Origin: Apostichopus japonicus
Lineage: Eukaryota; Echinodermata; Holothuroidea; Aspidochirotida; Stichopodidae
Assembly: GCF_037975245.1 (NCBI RefSeq)
Contig: NC_092581.1
Coordinates: forward strand, 1,066,501-1,130,500
Length of the DNA: 64,000 bases
Direction of reading: 5' to 3'
A program made the translations under genes and the position numbers. This document shows positions 44,104 to 55,780 of the stretch, piece by piece. Each line of letters opens with the position of its first letter. Positions within the stretch are counted from its first letter, which is position 1. The notes below the pieces were generated by a model, which did no database searches, was not told where the DNA came from, and saw nothing but the letters and a program-made list of their open reading frames with translations.

Positions 44104-44105
<2 letters not shown>
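43451..44105 (+). repeat. 372-bp tandem dimer with tRNA-like segments (SINE-like)
   Basis: Two ~95% similar units begin with AGGAATCACAAATGATTTCG at 43451 and 43823. Each holds a ~73-nt tRNA-like segment (43616-43689 and 43988-44060) with an A-box-like TAGCCTAGTGG and a B-box GGTTCGAATCC. The second unit follows with a (TA)n tail. This resembles a tRNA-derived SINE, though the tRNA part is internal. Confidence 0.8.
43988..44060 (+). ncRNA. tRNA-like sequence within the 372-bp unit
   Basis: It folds by eye as a near-tRNA. The acceptor GCGTCCA pairs with TGGAGGC at 6 of 7 positions, the anticodon loop GTACAGA has U33 and the T-stem CCGGG/CCCGG is perfect. The anticodon would be ACA, which is unusual for a working tRNA. 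I therefore take it as a pseudo-tRNA or SINE head. The copy at 43616-43689 has a weaker T-stem. Confidence 0.5.
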
Positions 44106-44134
<29 letters not shown>

Positions 44135-44149
44135 CCAGTATATATACCA

Positions 44150-44192
<43 letters not shown>
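44105..44192. repeat. (TA)n tail of the second 372-bp unit
   Basis: TA repeats interrupted twice by TATATACCAG follow the second unit directly, in the position of a SINE tail. Confidence 0.9.
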
Positions 44193-44199
44193 ATATATA

Positions 44200-45150
44200 T
44201 GTAAGCTTTTCTACTTCTTGTTTTTGTATCACCATGTGTGTATATATTGAAGCACTAAGATATGCGGTTTTTTTTCCTTGAAATAGCAAGGGATAAAATG
44301 GAGAACACTGTTATGAAAGCTGTACTTAAAACACTTGAAAAACTGCTTTCCTAAATTTTAAGGAACAGTTTGGCAGAATTTTTTTCTGGGGAAATCTATC
44401 TTTATTTCATGCATAGTCTTGAATACTTCTGCAATACCATAAAACCATATCTGTCCTGCACCTAAAAATACCAGGTTTTTTTCTCTCTTGCATGTTTTCA
44501 AAAGTGCTCTTCCAAGGGTATCGTGTTGAAAATTTTCTAAGATTTACAGATGGAAATTATGAAAGGATTTTCGTTAAGGATGGTCATGTGATGATGCTAA
44601 AAGATAATCTAATGCATAAAGAGTCTGTAAATTCATAAGAGAGGAATTTTCAATCTTTGATTGATTCCTAGCCAAAATGCAAAAGGGAATCTAGGCGTGT
44701 ATGTATGCAGGTAAACGTATTTATATGTGATGTTCCAACTTGTAAACAGAATGACTCACCAAGCATAATCTTGCATGAATTTCAGGAAAATTAGGATGTA
44801 AATTTACAGCAATGAATTCTTTGGCTGCTCCAGTTATTGAGCGGAGTCAAAGGTCAATTGAGGTCATCAGCGGCCAAAATACAAAAACCTTATAGTCGAG
44901 TTTAGTGAACATCTGTAGCATCGGTAAAATGTCATAATTAGGTGGTAGGTCCCCCTCACTGAGCATTACACTTTGAGCAGTTCTGTTAAGAGGTCAAATG
45001 TAAATTGGAGTCATCAGCTTCCAAAAGCCTGAAATCCTTGTCGACATAGCTTCAAAATCAAAGCTGTGATTATCCTCATGCTCAGAAATGTACAAGAACT
45101 GAATGTTCTATGAAGAGGTCAAAGGTCACTTAGGGTCAAATTCTGACCAC
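44200..45150. other. Repeat-like intergenic sequence
   Basis: AGGTCAAAGGTCA and GAGGTCATCAGC phrases recur around 44840-45130, suggesting an old dispersed repeat. No gene was seen. Confidence 0.4.
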
Positions 45151-45159
45151 CTTGATCAG

Positions 45160-45350
45160 GCGCGTATCCAGGGGGGGGGGCGTTGGGGGCGCGCTCACCC
45201 CGGGTAAGAAAAAGAGGAGAGAAAAAAAGAGAAGAAAAAAGGGGAAAAAGAGGGGAAAGAAGGGGAGGAAGGAAGGGAAAAGAAAAAGAAGAAATAGAGG
45301 AAAAGGAGAAAAAACGGCAAGAAACCGGGAAGAGAAAGAAGAACAGTGAC
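45160..45350. repeat. GCGTATCCAGGGGG repeat with A/G-rich tract
   Basis: CAGGCGCGTATCCAG, a G-run and GGGGGCGCGC are followed by about 150 bases of GAAAAAGAGG-type purine tract. The first part looks like a terminus of a dispersed element. The open frames across the purine tract are low complexity. Confidence 0.55.
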
Positions 45351-45484
45351 ATAATTACAGGGCTGATCCCTATTATACACACAGGGTAGCCTGTGAAGGA
45401 TCGATGATTTCGGAAGGGGCGTGCGCCTCCTTACACCGACAACTCCATTTTGACATTTTCATATTTCCTCTCTCACTAATGTGT

Positions 45485-45510
45485 GTATGTATATATATAT
45501 ATATATATAA

Positions 45511-45599
<89 letters not shown>

Positions 45600-45602
45600 A
45601 CC
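45485..45602. repeat. (TA)n microsatellite
   Basis: About 115 bases of TA with TAAATATA interruptions. Confidence 0.95.
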
Positions 45603-45842
45603 AATTGTACAATTGTGCTATGAAACCACTTGTGGCTGGTCTCGAACTCGACCGAGTCGTCGGGAACATGTATTAGACTAGGATCTATATGCGAACTGTA
45701 CTAGACATATGTCCTTCGATGCAACACCGTGACTGCCATCCAGAGATAAAATGTTATACTCCGACCTGAATGCTAATTGTTACCCTAAACCTAGTACCGT
45801 AACTCATACAATGAATCTAAAAATAAATCATGAAGTGCATGG

Positions 45843-46168
45843 GAGGGGGGGGGGGGCAGGCGGACGCACCTATAACTTCGCCCCCCCCCCACCCGCTTCG
45901 CAAGTCATTAAACCCCTTTTTCATTTCCAAATGAGAAAAAAATCTCATTTGGAGCACCAAATTGCATATAAGGCCAGGTGAAAATGCAAGTTTTTACAAA
46001 ATGGAGTGGGTTTTGAAGTGCTAGATTGCACCAAATTGCACCTGAGGCCACCTGGAAATGCCAAAAAGTTCCAAAGGGAGGGGACACCCCTCCCCTTACA
46101 CCCCTCCCCCAAGCCGGCCATGAGTCTTCAGCCCCCCCCCCCACTCAAAGTACCTTCCTACGCAACTG
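45843..46168. mobile_element. Second copy of the hAT-type MITE, left end degraded
   Basis: It is closely similar to the element at 20643-21016. Shared stretches include CATTTCCAAATGAG, CCAAATTGCA, GAGGCCACCTGGAAATGC and the right end TACCTTCCTACGCAACTG. The left terminus is replaced by G-rich sequence and no target duplication is visible. Confidence 0.85.
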
Positions 46169-46179
46169 CGCCCCACCCC

Positions 46180-47150
46180 CGTCTTATCGATTCCCGATGA
46201 GTTACAAAACTTAATAACCTTCGCCCGTTGTACCAAAACCTTGACAAAATCCAGCAACACACCACTTCATCGATAACAAGTCTAGTGATAGGGCTATGTA
46301 TTAGTGACGTCTAGAGGTCGTGTTGTGCACTGACCTAAACGGAGTGTGACCACTCCCGATTTGGCAATTTCCCAAGATCATGCCCGAAAAAGACCAAGAA
46401 CACTGTACTGTATGGATTTTTAGCAATATCCAGCGATATCTAGGGATGAAAATCCCAAGATTTTACCTAAACTGAAGGCAGATAGAGAATCGAAACATTC
46501 AGTGTGTACTGAACTTGAAACTGAAATAGTGAAAATAAAACAATGTCATGTAACTCATTAATTATTAAAGGGGTGGCAGAGCCGCTTTTCTTGCTCAAAT
46601 TGATCAAAGAATATGCCCATGTGCTACATAGAGCATCTGTATTTCTTTATTTCACATAGGAAGACTGTTCTCTCTGGGTATTGAAACATTTTGGAATATA
46701 AATTCTACATTTTTGAGTCCTTAAAAGATCTTAATTCTTTTGATTGCCTAGTTGCTAGAGTAATGGTCAAGGCAACGTTTCCTGAATCTGCATAGCTCAT
46801 GTCGCGGAGCGGTTGAAAGCTATTAATATACAACAACCAGTTAAAACAACAGTATCAGGCAGTATTTTATCACCCTCCGTTCCATTTTTGAAGGAAAAAT
46901 TACGATTAATACATTGAACACTTCTATCGCTTGGCATACAACTTCCGAGGAAACAACATCGTAAAACTGGAGAACATTTATGAATAAGAAAGGTTTGATT
47001 TGACTGCTTTGAAATCACGTATGACTGGCAAGATGCGTCGAGCGCCCTCTATAGGCCTTTTTGGGTCAGTTTGCAACTTCAGAGGAACAATAGAAACCCG
47101 AAAAACTTTTAGAACGAACAAAGGATTCTCAAACCTTTGTTCTGCCTAAA
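46180..47150. other. No gene recognised
   Basis: Unique-looking sequence between the MITE copy and the LINE fragment. No exon or TE end was found. Confidence 0.4.
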
Positions 47151-48560
47151 AGATAAGCAGAAAGTTTGGTTTATTGTAGATTTGTGTGCGCGGAATTAGC
47201 CCGATTGATACGGGGAAAGGTGATTAATTTGCTCTAGGTGGGTTCTGGTGCGGTTATCTATAATTCTTTCGAAAATCTTACCTAAGGCTGGGTGGAGACT
47301 AATTGGTCGATAGTTTTGAATTTTGGTGCGGTCTTTACTTAGTTTCGCTATTAAAATCTTTTTCGCGGATTTCCATGGGGTTGGAAAATAACCCAGTCTA
47401 AGGAGTTCGTTAAATAGTGGGAAAATGTGAGAGTTAATGAATTTATCGGAGGGGATTTTTTTAATCATTTGGTCATTTATGTTGTCAAGACCAGTGGAGG
47501 GTGCATTTTTTAGTGGCACTATACCAATTGTTTATATCTATATTTTTGAGTAGAGGGATGTTTTCGTTGAGACATCCTAAGGGGTTGGGGTTAAAGCTGG
47601 TTGCATTACTGATAATTGTACGGTTTATTTCGTGTTTACAGCTGATATCGTATGAGGAGCCATCGAAGATATTGAATATACTTTTAAAGTACGATTCAAT
47701 TAGCTTTATTTGGTCTTGAGTTTTTGTGATGAGGTTACCTACGTTATCTTTAAGGCCTTGGTCTGTTTTGCCTGTGTTTGGGGTTGTAATGGGGTTAATG
47801 ATTTTTTTTTAATTTTCCAAAAGTGTTTCTGGTTTTTATCATTAATGATTGAATTGCAGTTGTTTTGGACGCGGTTTTGTTCATCCGCCAATATTTGTCT
47901 GTTTATTGCTATTTAAGTTGGGTAATTTGGGTTTTTAGAGTTGGGTCTCGGTAGATTATATAAGTTCTACGTAGGCGACGTCTGAGTTTCATAAGTGTAA
48001 GGGTATTCTTATTTAGTTTTCGTTTTCTGTTTTGTTTTTAAGGGACAGTGTCTTTTGAAAGTATTGAAGATATGATGGGCAACGCTGTCACAGTAATTGT
48101 CGATGTAATTTAGCTCGTTGTTTTGGTTGTTGTATTTGGGGAGTCTGTTTTATTGTAAGTATACGTCAATTCGTTATTTGGTATGCGGTTGAGGTTTATG
48201 TCTAGCTCAAAAACGAGTGGAAATGGTCACTGATTTAGTCATCTTCTAGGATTTGTATCGAATGTGTTTTAGTTGCGAGGTGATTTGAGGTTATATGGGT
48301 AGTCAAGAAGTTCTGTAATATTGTTTATTGGGTTTATCCTAGTTTTGGTATTTTGGTTAATTATCGTTGTATTTATCACATATTTCTAAGAGAGATTTGC
48401 CTTTTTCAGATATTTTAGTGCTACCAAAAATAATGTGGTGGGCATTTACTAGGAGTTTTGTATTTTTATTAGAACAATTTTTTACATTGTGGCGCTGGAT
48501 ATGGGCTCATTTGGGGTACTATATAATCATAACACGAAAGTGTCCATTAGCTATAAGTTG
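47150..48560 (-). mobile_element. Jockey-like LINE fragment, copy B
   Basis: 47196-47519 encodes the start of a reverse transcriptase: NAPSTGLDNINDQMIKKIP, PLFNELLRLGYFPTPWKSAK and IQNYRPISLHPALGKIFERI. Above it the linker and endonuclease region continue to about 48560 with many indels. The whole segment is a diverged copy of 57540-58960. Both ends are truncated. Confidence 0.88.
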
Positions 48561-48939
48561 CATTGAGGGTGTGTTATTCTTGCGTCAAATGGCGTACCAT
48601 GGAAGGGGAGGGGGGGGGGGTTGGGGTGGTCTATCCACCAAAAGTTGGTTGGGACACATTGGGAAAAGGGAATTAAAATTCCAAATATTTGGAGTCGACG
48701 GGATATACATGTCGATCAGTGACGTAAACCAGATGGAGGTACAAGAGAACGGTTAAACATCTTGAAGGTGTGGACTTGGGGGTTGGGTAGACTTGGTAGG
48801 GGGGGGGTGGGTCAAGAGGGTGGAAGAGCTTATCTAGGCTGAAGCACCAGCTTAGAGTTTGGAATGGGCGTGATCTCACACCTATTGGTAGAAACACAAT
48901 CGTGAAGCAATCAGCCAACTCGTTTTCCCTTTTCAGGTT

Positions 48940-50400
48940 CTGCCTAGCCTCCAAAAGATTTTATTAATAAGATCCAAAGTACTATTTTTGATTTTATTTG
49001 GAACGGGAAAACTGATAAAGTAAGGATACTTACTATGTTTAACCCCATTGAAAAGGGGGGTTTAAAAATAATATATGTTCACAGCTTTGTTGTTGCTCTC
49101 AAAACCTCTTGGGTCAAGCGTTATTGTAATAATGCCAACACGGGGTATTGGAAACTCTTTTTTTTTATTCCTCTCTGTCGCCGTCCGGTAAAGAGTTGCT
49201 TTTTAATTGTAATTTTCATGACCAGGATATTTCCTGTTTCTACAAATACCTTCATTGGACAAATTTGTATGGTTTGGAGTAAGCTTAGCTACCTTTAAGA
49301 AACCTTCGGAACACTTGGGTGAGCAAATCCCCAATAATTTTATTAGAATTGATAATACCATTGTTTATGACAAAAATCTTTTACGACGCCGGTTTACTGT
49401 TTGTTAGGAATATGTTTTTGCCAGATGGGAAGCAATTGTCCTTTAAAGCTCTTCTGACCAAATTTAAGCTTTTAAGGTATCCCTCCACTCGTTTTTATGG
49501 GATCCTTTCTGCAATCCCTAGAAATTGGAAGGATTCCCTCAGTTTTGTAAACGATGTCGGGGACCAGCAAGATCACCGTTTCAATCTTTATGTCTCGCAT
49601 GTCTTAATTGTTGCAATTAGTCTACACTCACCTTATTGACTCTATTTAACTTCCACCAAAAGCCTGCGCTAAGTGGAGCTTAACTTTTAACTTCTCACAG
49701 AACGATTGGTTAACTATATTTAAGATTCCTTCCCGTACGCTTTCTGAAGCTAAAATTCAATATTTCCAGTTGAGGTTTCTGCAACACCACGTCTTAGTAA
49801 CCAATCAGTCTTTTACATTTAATGAACAAGGCGGCTTCCCCGATCTGTACCCGTTTTGCAATATTCAGGATTAAACAATTGAACATTAATTCTGATCCTG
49901 TCATGTGACCTCAATTTCCTTGTAGATTGCGAACAGACATTTTTTGGAAGACATTTTATCTGCTCAAGAGAAGATTTTATTCTTCGGCAAGCTTGTAGCT
50001 GGTTATGACCCGCTGAAGTTGTCTATCCTCCATATCAAATACATTTTCAATTGTAAACAATTCGGGAAACTGCTGATGTAACGTTCTAGTTGTGTGTAGG
50101 CTATATGTGTTGCCAATGATATGTAACATAATGTCAAAGTTGCTTTTCTGGTTATTTCCAAGCTGTTAATATTGTATATTTCGTAGAATTTGTATATTTA
50201 TTTAAAAAAAATTCTACAATGAAATTGTAAATAGACTTAAAGTAAGAAACTGTGTGGTGTCTATTCAGAAGAAAAAAAATCACATTAAATTTGGTTTTCC
50301 ATTTTCCAAGCTATATAAACGTTGTCTATAAGTACATATGAATATGTATATATAGTATAATTTGTATATTCATCACTGTTTTGTACAATGACATTGTCAT
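48940..50400 (+). mobile_element. L1/Tx1-like LINE 3' fragment
   Basis: 48950-49160 reads NKIQSTIFDFIWNGKTDKVR, then FNPIEKGGLKIIYVHSFVVA and SWVKRY. This is the FIWNGK...GGL motif typical of the C-terminal reverse-transcriptase region of L1/Tx1 elements. Further broken frames run to about 50080, followed by an AT-rich 3' UTR. Repeated TTGTCATTAAACTGAAGAAA-type ends at about 50400 and 50540 resemble LINE 3' termini. Confidence 0.78.
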
Positions 50401-50639
50401 TAAACTGAAGAAAAAATAATACTTATCATATCACTTATCATATCTCCCAATTAACAGTTACTGTGGCGCAGTTGTTATGTTGTATAATATTGCATATTTA
50501 TTATTGTTTTGTACAAAGAAATTGTCAATAAACTGAGAAAAAATTAGACAAACTCCTTGTCTTGAGTTCAAACACAAGAGTATGCACTTGATTTTCTATT
50601 TATTTGCCTCCTAATGTTGTGAAGATTAAATATTAGAAA

Positions 50640-51760
50640 CAAGTATAATTTCAACAGTTCTAGTGGCGCGGTTGGTAGTGCTCTGGACTGGAGAGACAGA
50701 CAAACTCCATATCTCCGGTTCGATCCCCAGACAGAGCATTTTGATTTTTTGCTCTTTTTACTGATTCCATTCTGGACTTTGAAGTTTAAATATTAGAAAC
50801 GAGCATTAATTCTCAACAGTTCTAGTGGCGCAGTTGGTAGTGCTCTGGACTTGAGAGAGACAGACAAACTCAATGTCTCCGGTTCGATTCCCAGACAGAG
50901 CATTTTGATTTTCTGTTCTTTTCCTTCTTCCATTCTGGACTCTGAAGTTTAAATATTAGAAACGAGCATTAATTCTCAACAGTTCTAGTGGCGCAGTTGG
51001 TAGTGCTCTGGACTGGAGAGAGACAGACAAACTCAATGTCTCCGGTTCGATTCCCAGACAGAGCATTTTGATTTTCTGTTCTTTTCCTTCTTCCATTCTG
51101 GACTCTGAAGTTTAAATATTAGAAACGAGCATTAATTCTCAACAGTTCTAGTGGCGCAGTTGGTAGTGCTCTGGACTGGAGAGAGACAGACAAACTCAAT
51201 GTCTCCGGTTCGATTCCCAGACAGAGCATTTTGATTTTCTGTTCTTTTCCTTCTTCCATTCTGGGCTCTGAAGTTTAAATATTAGAAACGAGCATTAATT
51301 CTCAACAGTTCTAGTGGCGCAGTTGGTAGTGCTCTGGACTGGAGAGAGACAGACAAACTCCATGTCGCCGGTTCGATCCCCCGACAGAGCATCATGTCTG
51401 TTCTTTTCCTTCTTCCATTCTGGACTCTGAAGTTTAAATATTAGAAACGAGCATTAATTCTCAACAGTTCTAGTGGCGCAGTTGGTAGTGCTCTGGACTG
51501 GAGAGAGACAGACAAACTCAATGTCTCCGGTTCGATTCCCAGACAGAGCATTTTGATTTTCTGTTCTTTTCCTTCTTCCATTCTGGGCTCTGAAGTTTAA
51601 ATATTAGAAACGAGCATTAATTCTCAACAGTTCTAGTGGCGCAGTTGGTAGTGCTCTGGACTGGAGAGAGACAGACAAACTCCATGTCGCCGGTTCGATC
51701 CCCCGACAGAGCATCATGTCTGCGGTTCATGTCCAGGCAGAGCCTTTTACTTTTCTGTTC
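50640..51760 (+). repeat. 163-bp tandem array of seven tRNA-like units
   Basis: TCTAGTGGCGCAGTTGG starts units at 50659, 50821, 50984, 51147, 51310, 51469 and 51632 (spacings 162, 163, 163, 163, 159, 163). Each has an A-box-like GTGGCGCAGTTGG and a canonical B-box GGTTCGATTCC about 50 bases later, then a conserved spacer ending GAGCATTAATTCTCAACAG. A degraded unit may precede at about 50455. It looks like a pol III-type repeat family amplified in tandem. Confidence 0.92.
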
Positions 51761-51814
51761 TCTGGAGGGAGTGGAAGTATAAATATAAGAATCGAAGTTT
51801 TTCCAGAGGGAACC

Positions 51815-51880
51815 GAAATGGTGTAATTGGTTATTCCATCGTTGATTGGTTTGGATTACATCGGTTCAAGTCCCAGGTGA
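51815..51880 (+). ncRNA. Degenerate tRNA-like sequence
   Basis: ATGGTGTAATTGG followed about 35 bases later by CGGTTCAAGTCCC matches A- and B-box spacing. The stems are weak, so it is probably a decayed relative of the array next to it. Confidence 0.35.
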
Positions 51881-51889
51881 GTATTCGCA

Positions 51890-52155
51890 AAAGGAGTTCT
51901 GACAAGTGGATAAGGTGAATCCCGAAGGCAGGCGGTCCCCCCTCCTCCTGACAGGTGGGTAAGGTGAGTAACAAGGGTGAGAGGTGAGAAGGTGAGAAGG
52001 GGTGAAGGCGCGGACAAGGTGAGGCCGCCGCCCCCCTCCCCCTGACAAGGTAAAGGCGCGGACAAGTGGAGTTCGCCGCCACCCCTCCCCCTGACAAGGT
52101 CCACGCGCGGACAAGTGGAGTTCGCCGCCACCCCTCCCCCCTGACTAGCCAATCG
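51890..52155. repeat. GC-rich ~57-bp tandem repeat
   Basis: GCGCGGACAAGTGGAGTTCGCCGCCACCCCTCCCCCTGACAAGGT-type units occur two and a half times, with related GACAGGTGGGTAAGGTGAG phrases before them. The overlapping minus-strand frames are repeat artefacts. Confidence 0.8.
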
Positions 52156-52254
52156 CTAGTCAGGGGGAAGGAGTAGTGGAGAAAATGTTTTATGAAAACG
52201 ACTAAGTCCAAACAGCAGGATCTTTAAATATTTGAAAAGCTGTTCAAACCAGAG

Positions 52255-52330
52255 GTCCACCTTATGGTCTAGTGGTAAAGACTTTCACTTTTGCATCTCA
52301 AGGTCCCTGGCTCAAACTCAACCTCTGCTT
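52255..52330 (+). ncRNA. Degenerate tRNA-like sequence
   Basis: TATGGTCTAGTGGTAAAGAC and GGCTCAAACTC resemble A and B boxes at tRNA spacing, with poor stems. Likely a pseudo-tRNA or SINE relic. Confidence 0.35.
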
Positions 52331-52339
52331 TTCCTTTTA

Positions 52340-53704
52340 CAATACTCCAGTAAAAGGAAGAAAAAAAAAGAGAGTGACACTTGGAAATAACTTCTTTTTT
52401 TTCTTTTTTTTAATGACAAATCAGTTCATGGACAGGATGTTTCTTCATCCCTCCCACCACAGTTAATACCCTTCAACTACCTGTCCAGACACAGGTTATC
52501 CCTTATCAAATTATTATGCAAATACTTATCAAAACATGCAATACATCTTTCATAAACATTCTTAGTGACACCTGCATCTACTATTGAGATGATTGGGTGA
52601 CAACAGACAGTTAGTTTCTATAATGTTTCTATTATTTATAATATCAGCCTGGAGGGCAGTTATTTAATGATGCTAAGCAGTCACATGTACATATGGGATA
52701 AGCCTATGGCCTTTTACTTCACAACAGGTGGCTATCCAATTCACACCAGTCCATTCTTTTTGGACATTTTTACACATTTTTTAAACATTTGGAAGACCAT
52801 TTTCACATGAGGGAAAAAGAAATGGATTTCTCCTAGATAAAAAATAATAACCCCATCTTACTTTAGCCAGACAGGGCTTGAATCCATAGGTTTGCCTGAC
52901 AACAAGTTCCCAATAAAAAGGAGTTGGCCTTCCATGGCTGATTGATGATTCAGTTTACAATACCATGGCACCCCTGCTTCCATCAATATCATTTTCTTTA
53001 ACTTTCATTTATTAACTAAACCTAAGTTTGAGTTAGTTTTAGATAACTCTTAATTTTTACATTTTTGCCCTCCAGTTTGAAAAAGGAAACGATACTACCA
53101 TAGCACAAACAACATAAATGTGGAAAGGTTGCTCCCTTTCATTGCCGTCTCAATCACCCCCCCCCCCCCACTCCGACTACCACACCCCAAATTATATACA
53201 CAAAGAGTGCATTATTAAAAGTTTCTTTAAATATAGCCTTATCAGTTAACCTGTGCTACTGCAAACTGAAAATTCAATTCAAAGATTCTCCCTCTTCACT
53301 TTCAACACTTTCATTTCTCCTTCTCGATGCTTCGCCTCACCATCCCCACCCCCCCCACCCCTGGTACTTCCAACTACCATCCATAACTCCTGCCAATATC
53401 AAATTGAGTCACCTTAACATCCCCATACAGTGTCAGTTGGTCAAGCACCACAATGTTTGTAGACCAAGAAATCAACAACCGAAACCCATTTTTAAATCTT
53501 TAAAGCCCCATCAAATAAAGATGCTGTTTTTTTCTTCTTTTTCTCTAAACGATTAACACACAAACTTCAAATCCAAAATATATAAAATTTCAATTCCCAT
53601 TCTGAATATTCTTCAATTTTTTTTTGCCAAGCCACGTTAAGAAAGTGAGTTTTGGCCTTCCCCAATCTTTGTGTTGGCATTGCAACAAGGTGTAGTTTTC
53701 TCTA

Positions 53705-53737
<33 letters not shown>

Positions 53738-54200
53738 TAAATAAAAGATGATGACAGCACATGCAGGAGAAGAGTGAGAGCCCTCCCAAATACTGCCGGC
53801 TTATGTATACAAAAGACCTCATAGACGCAGATTAAGGGTGAAGGAGTTACACCGATTTGAAGTTCCAAATAACCTGGACTAGCCCATTTGACCTGACGTG
53901 TGTCATTCCTGTGGTCTTATGATGGATGTTTACGAAATGTGATATATCAATCTGTAGGTGCCTCATCTGAATGCACCCGGAACCATGACATGCAATACAT
54001 GCAGATATAATCATGTAACTGTATAATGCCAACACATACATACTGTAACAACTAAGACCAAAGAAGAGAGAATAAAAAGAAAAATAACATGGTTGGTAAA
54101 GGATATCACTCCTATTCACCTGCTGACATTCCCACTGGGAATCGCATTTGATCCCGGAGAGACGCTATCTTTCGATCCTTTTTCCGACATCGTGGCAAAT
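52340..54200. other. Downstream of SRP68, low-complexity runs only
   Basis: C-runs at 53158-53169 and near 53350 and a run of about 31 A at 53706-53736 are the only notable features. No exon was recognised. Confidence 0.5.
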
Positions 54201-54206
54201 CGAGAG

Positions 54207-54505
54207 TTACTTTTCACCCCCGCTCCACCATCTATGCAGGAACCCACCCAGACCCCCCTGCGCGGCCGATTTATTCTGTTCCAGTTTCTCGTCCACGGAG
54301 GGTAACTCTATATGATTCAGAGGTATGTCAAAGAAGAGCGGTTTGCACGGTGACGGCTTAAAGTCCGGTGGGAATGCCGTGAATTTGGGCTCGGCGGCCA
54401 GGTCCAGCTGGTTGGCGTTGTACCGGTACAGCCTTTCCACCAGCGGTCAATTGTCCTTCAGACCGAGTTGCGCCATTCCTTTGCTGATGGAAGGTTCATT
54501 GGAAT
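54207..54505 (-). CDS. SRP68: SRP68 terminal exon
   Basis: It enters with two bases after a TTTTCAG acceptor and is in frame to the TAA at 54207-54209 apart from the single TGA. CKPLFFDIPLNHIELP is the signature block. Confidence 0.9.
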
Positions 54506-55780
54506 CTGAAAATTAATGCAAAGAGGTTCTTGGTAAGCCATGGCCTTTTTTTTTTTAAAGTATTCTTGGGTGGAGGGTATTTTCTATGGGTGAGAGTAGT
54601 CGGAGGGTGGGGGAAGTCAATTAACTTAATTGTGAGAATGTCACTCAATTAGGAACCACATAAGGCCTATTCTCATCTTTGTAGTAAGTTTTGTCAGCTT
54701 GAGCTACCTGACAGTTCATAAGTAGGGGGGTATATTGGAGTGGATTTGAGATTTGAATCCCTGAATAGAGAAAGTTTACAAAAACTTGTTAATTTGCAGT
54801 CATTTTTTGTTGTTGCTGTCACAAACAGAAATGGATACCCACTTTCTATTATTTGTAGAACACAGAGACTGGTTCAATCGCAGTCTACAAGGCCAGATCA
54901 ACTCTTTATATTTTGGCTTTCAATTTCTTTATTCTGACAAATTTTGATAGTATAATAAAACGGCATTTTTGATCGGGCTTTTGATACTTCCTTGTGATCC
55001 CTGGACATCATACATTCAGCTACAAGCAAAAATAATTGTTGTCTGTCCTGTCCACCACAATAATCCTATTGTAATATTTTCAGACCCTAAGAGCTAATAG
55101 GTCTCCCCCCCCCCCCAAAAAAAGGGTGAAAAAGGGCGGTGCTGCTTCCAACCGAATGAATCTTTACACTCATTGTTTAACCAAAGAGAAAAATTTGGGA
55201 AAGAAAACAACAGATTATTAATATAAAGGCCATATTTCTCTGAATCATTGTCTATGCTCTGATGGAATACATTTGTTCCAGTAGCAGGGTTCAATTCCCA
55301 GGTTCCAAATGGACACGGCAGTTTAATCTGCATTTTCCTGACGATCAGACCCAAAAGAGAACATCGATATGTCTCTCCACCCTTATCCCAAAGAAGAAAC
55401 CTTTCAGAAACTCAAGGGTACTAAAGGGATTTCTTCCTTTTAAATTAACCAGGGTCCTACACAAAATTAACAGGGTAGTAGCATGATGGTCTCTGCCTGA
55501 TTAGCCCCTCCCCCCACCCAATTTCTTTTCTTAAATTTTTGGTATTCATCCTTTCATATATAGTCCATCTTGCATTTTGCCTTTTGAAAAACAAGAATCC
55601 TTAATCTTCATCCAAAGCAGCAAAAAGTTTCTTTCCAAACACAGTAAATTGATTATGATTATTATTATGATTATCATTATTATATTATTATAAGTACATA
55701 CCTAGAATGGAGGCCGCCTGAGCAGAGTACTTCAAGCCGTTGATGTCTTGAGCAAGAGTGTCCAATTCCTCTACCTCCAC
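54207..55780 (-). CDS. SRP68: SRP68 last two exons, with a premature stop
   Basis: SRP68 is the signal-recognition-particle subunit that binds 7SL RNA and pairs with SRP72. Exon 55702-55780 reads VEVEELDTLAQDINGLKYSA and QAASIL. It joins exon 54207-54505, which reads DSNEPSISKGMAQLGLKDN, then TGA, then PLVERLYRYNANQLD, FKPSPCKPLFFDIPLN and PSVDEKLEQNKSAAQGGL, to a TAA at 54207. Human SRP68 has KDNKPLVERF and PIPCKPLFFDLALN at the same places. The TGA (54447-54449) replaces a K/R codon, most simply CGA. It would remove the last 79 residues, where SRP72 binding has been mapped. No other SRP68 exon is in the window. Confidence 0.9.
54506..55701. other. SRP68 last intron
   Basis: Apart from a C/A run near 55107 and AT-rich simple sequence at 55650-55690, nothing is recognised. 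Confidence 0.5.
55702..55780 (-). CDS. SRP68: SRP68 penultimate exon
   Basis: This 79-bp exon enters in phase 0 after CGATAG and exits in phase 1 at GTATG. It ends LKYSAQAASIL, aligning with LKCSLQAAAIL of human SRP68. Confidence 0.9.

Noticed and set aside
45152-45389. Lys/Arg/Glu-rich plus-strand frame and Phe/Leu-rich minus frame
   Set aside because: Low-complexity purine tract; no start context or partner exons.
51831-52211. Minus-strand frames of 82-126 codons with repeated LVRAFTLSGGG
   Set aside because: GC-rich tandem repeat translated in three overlapping frames.
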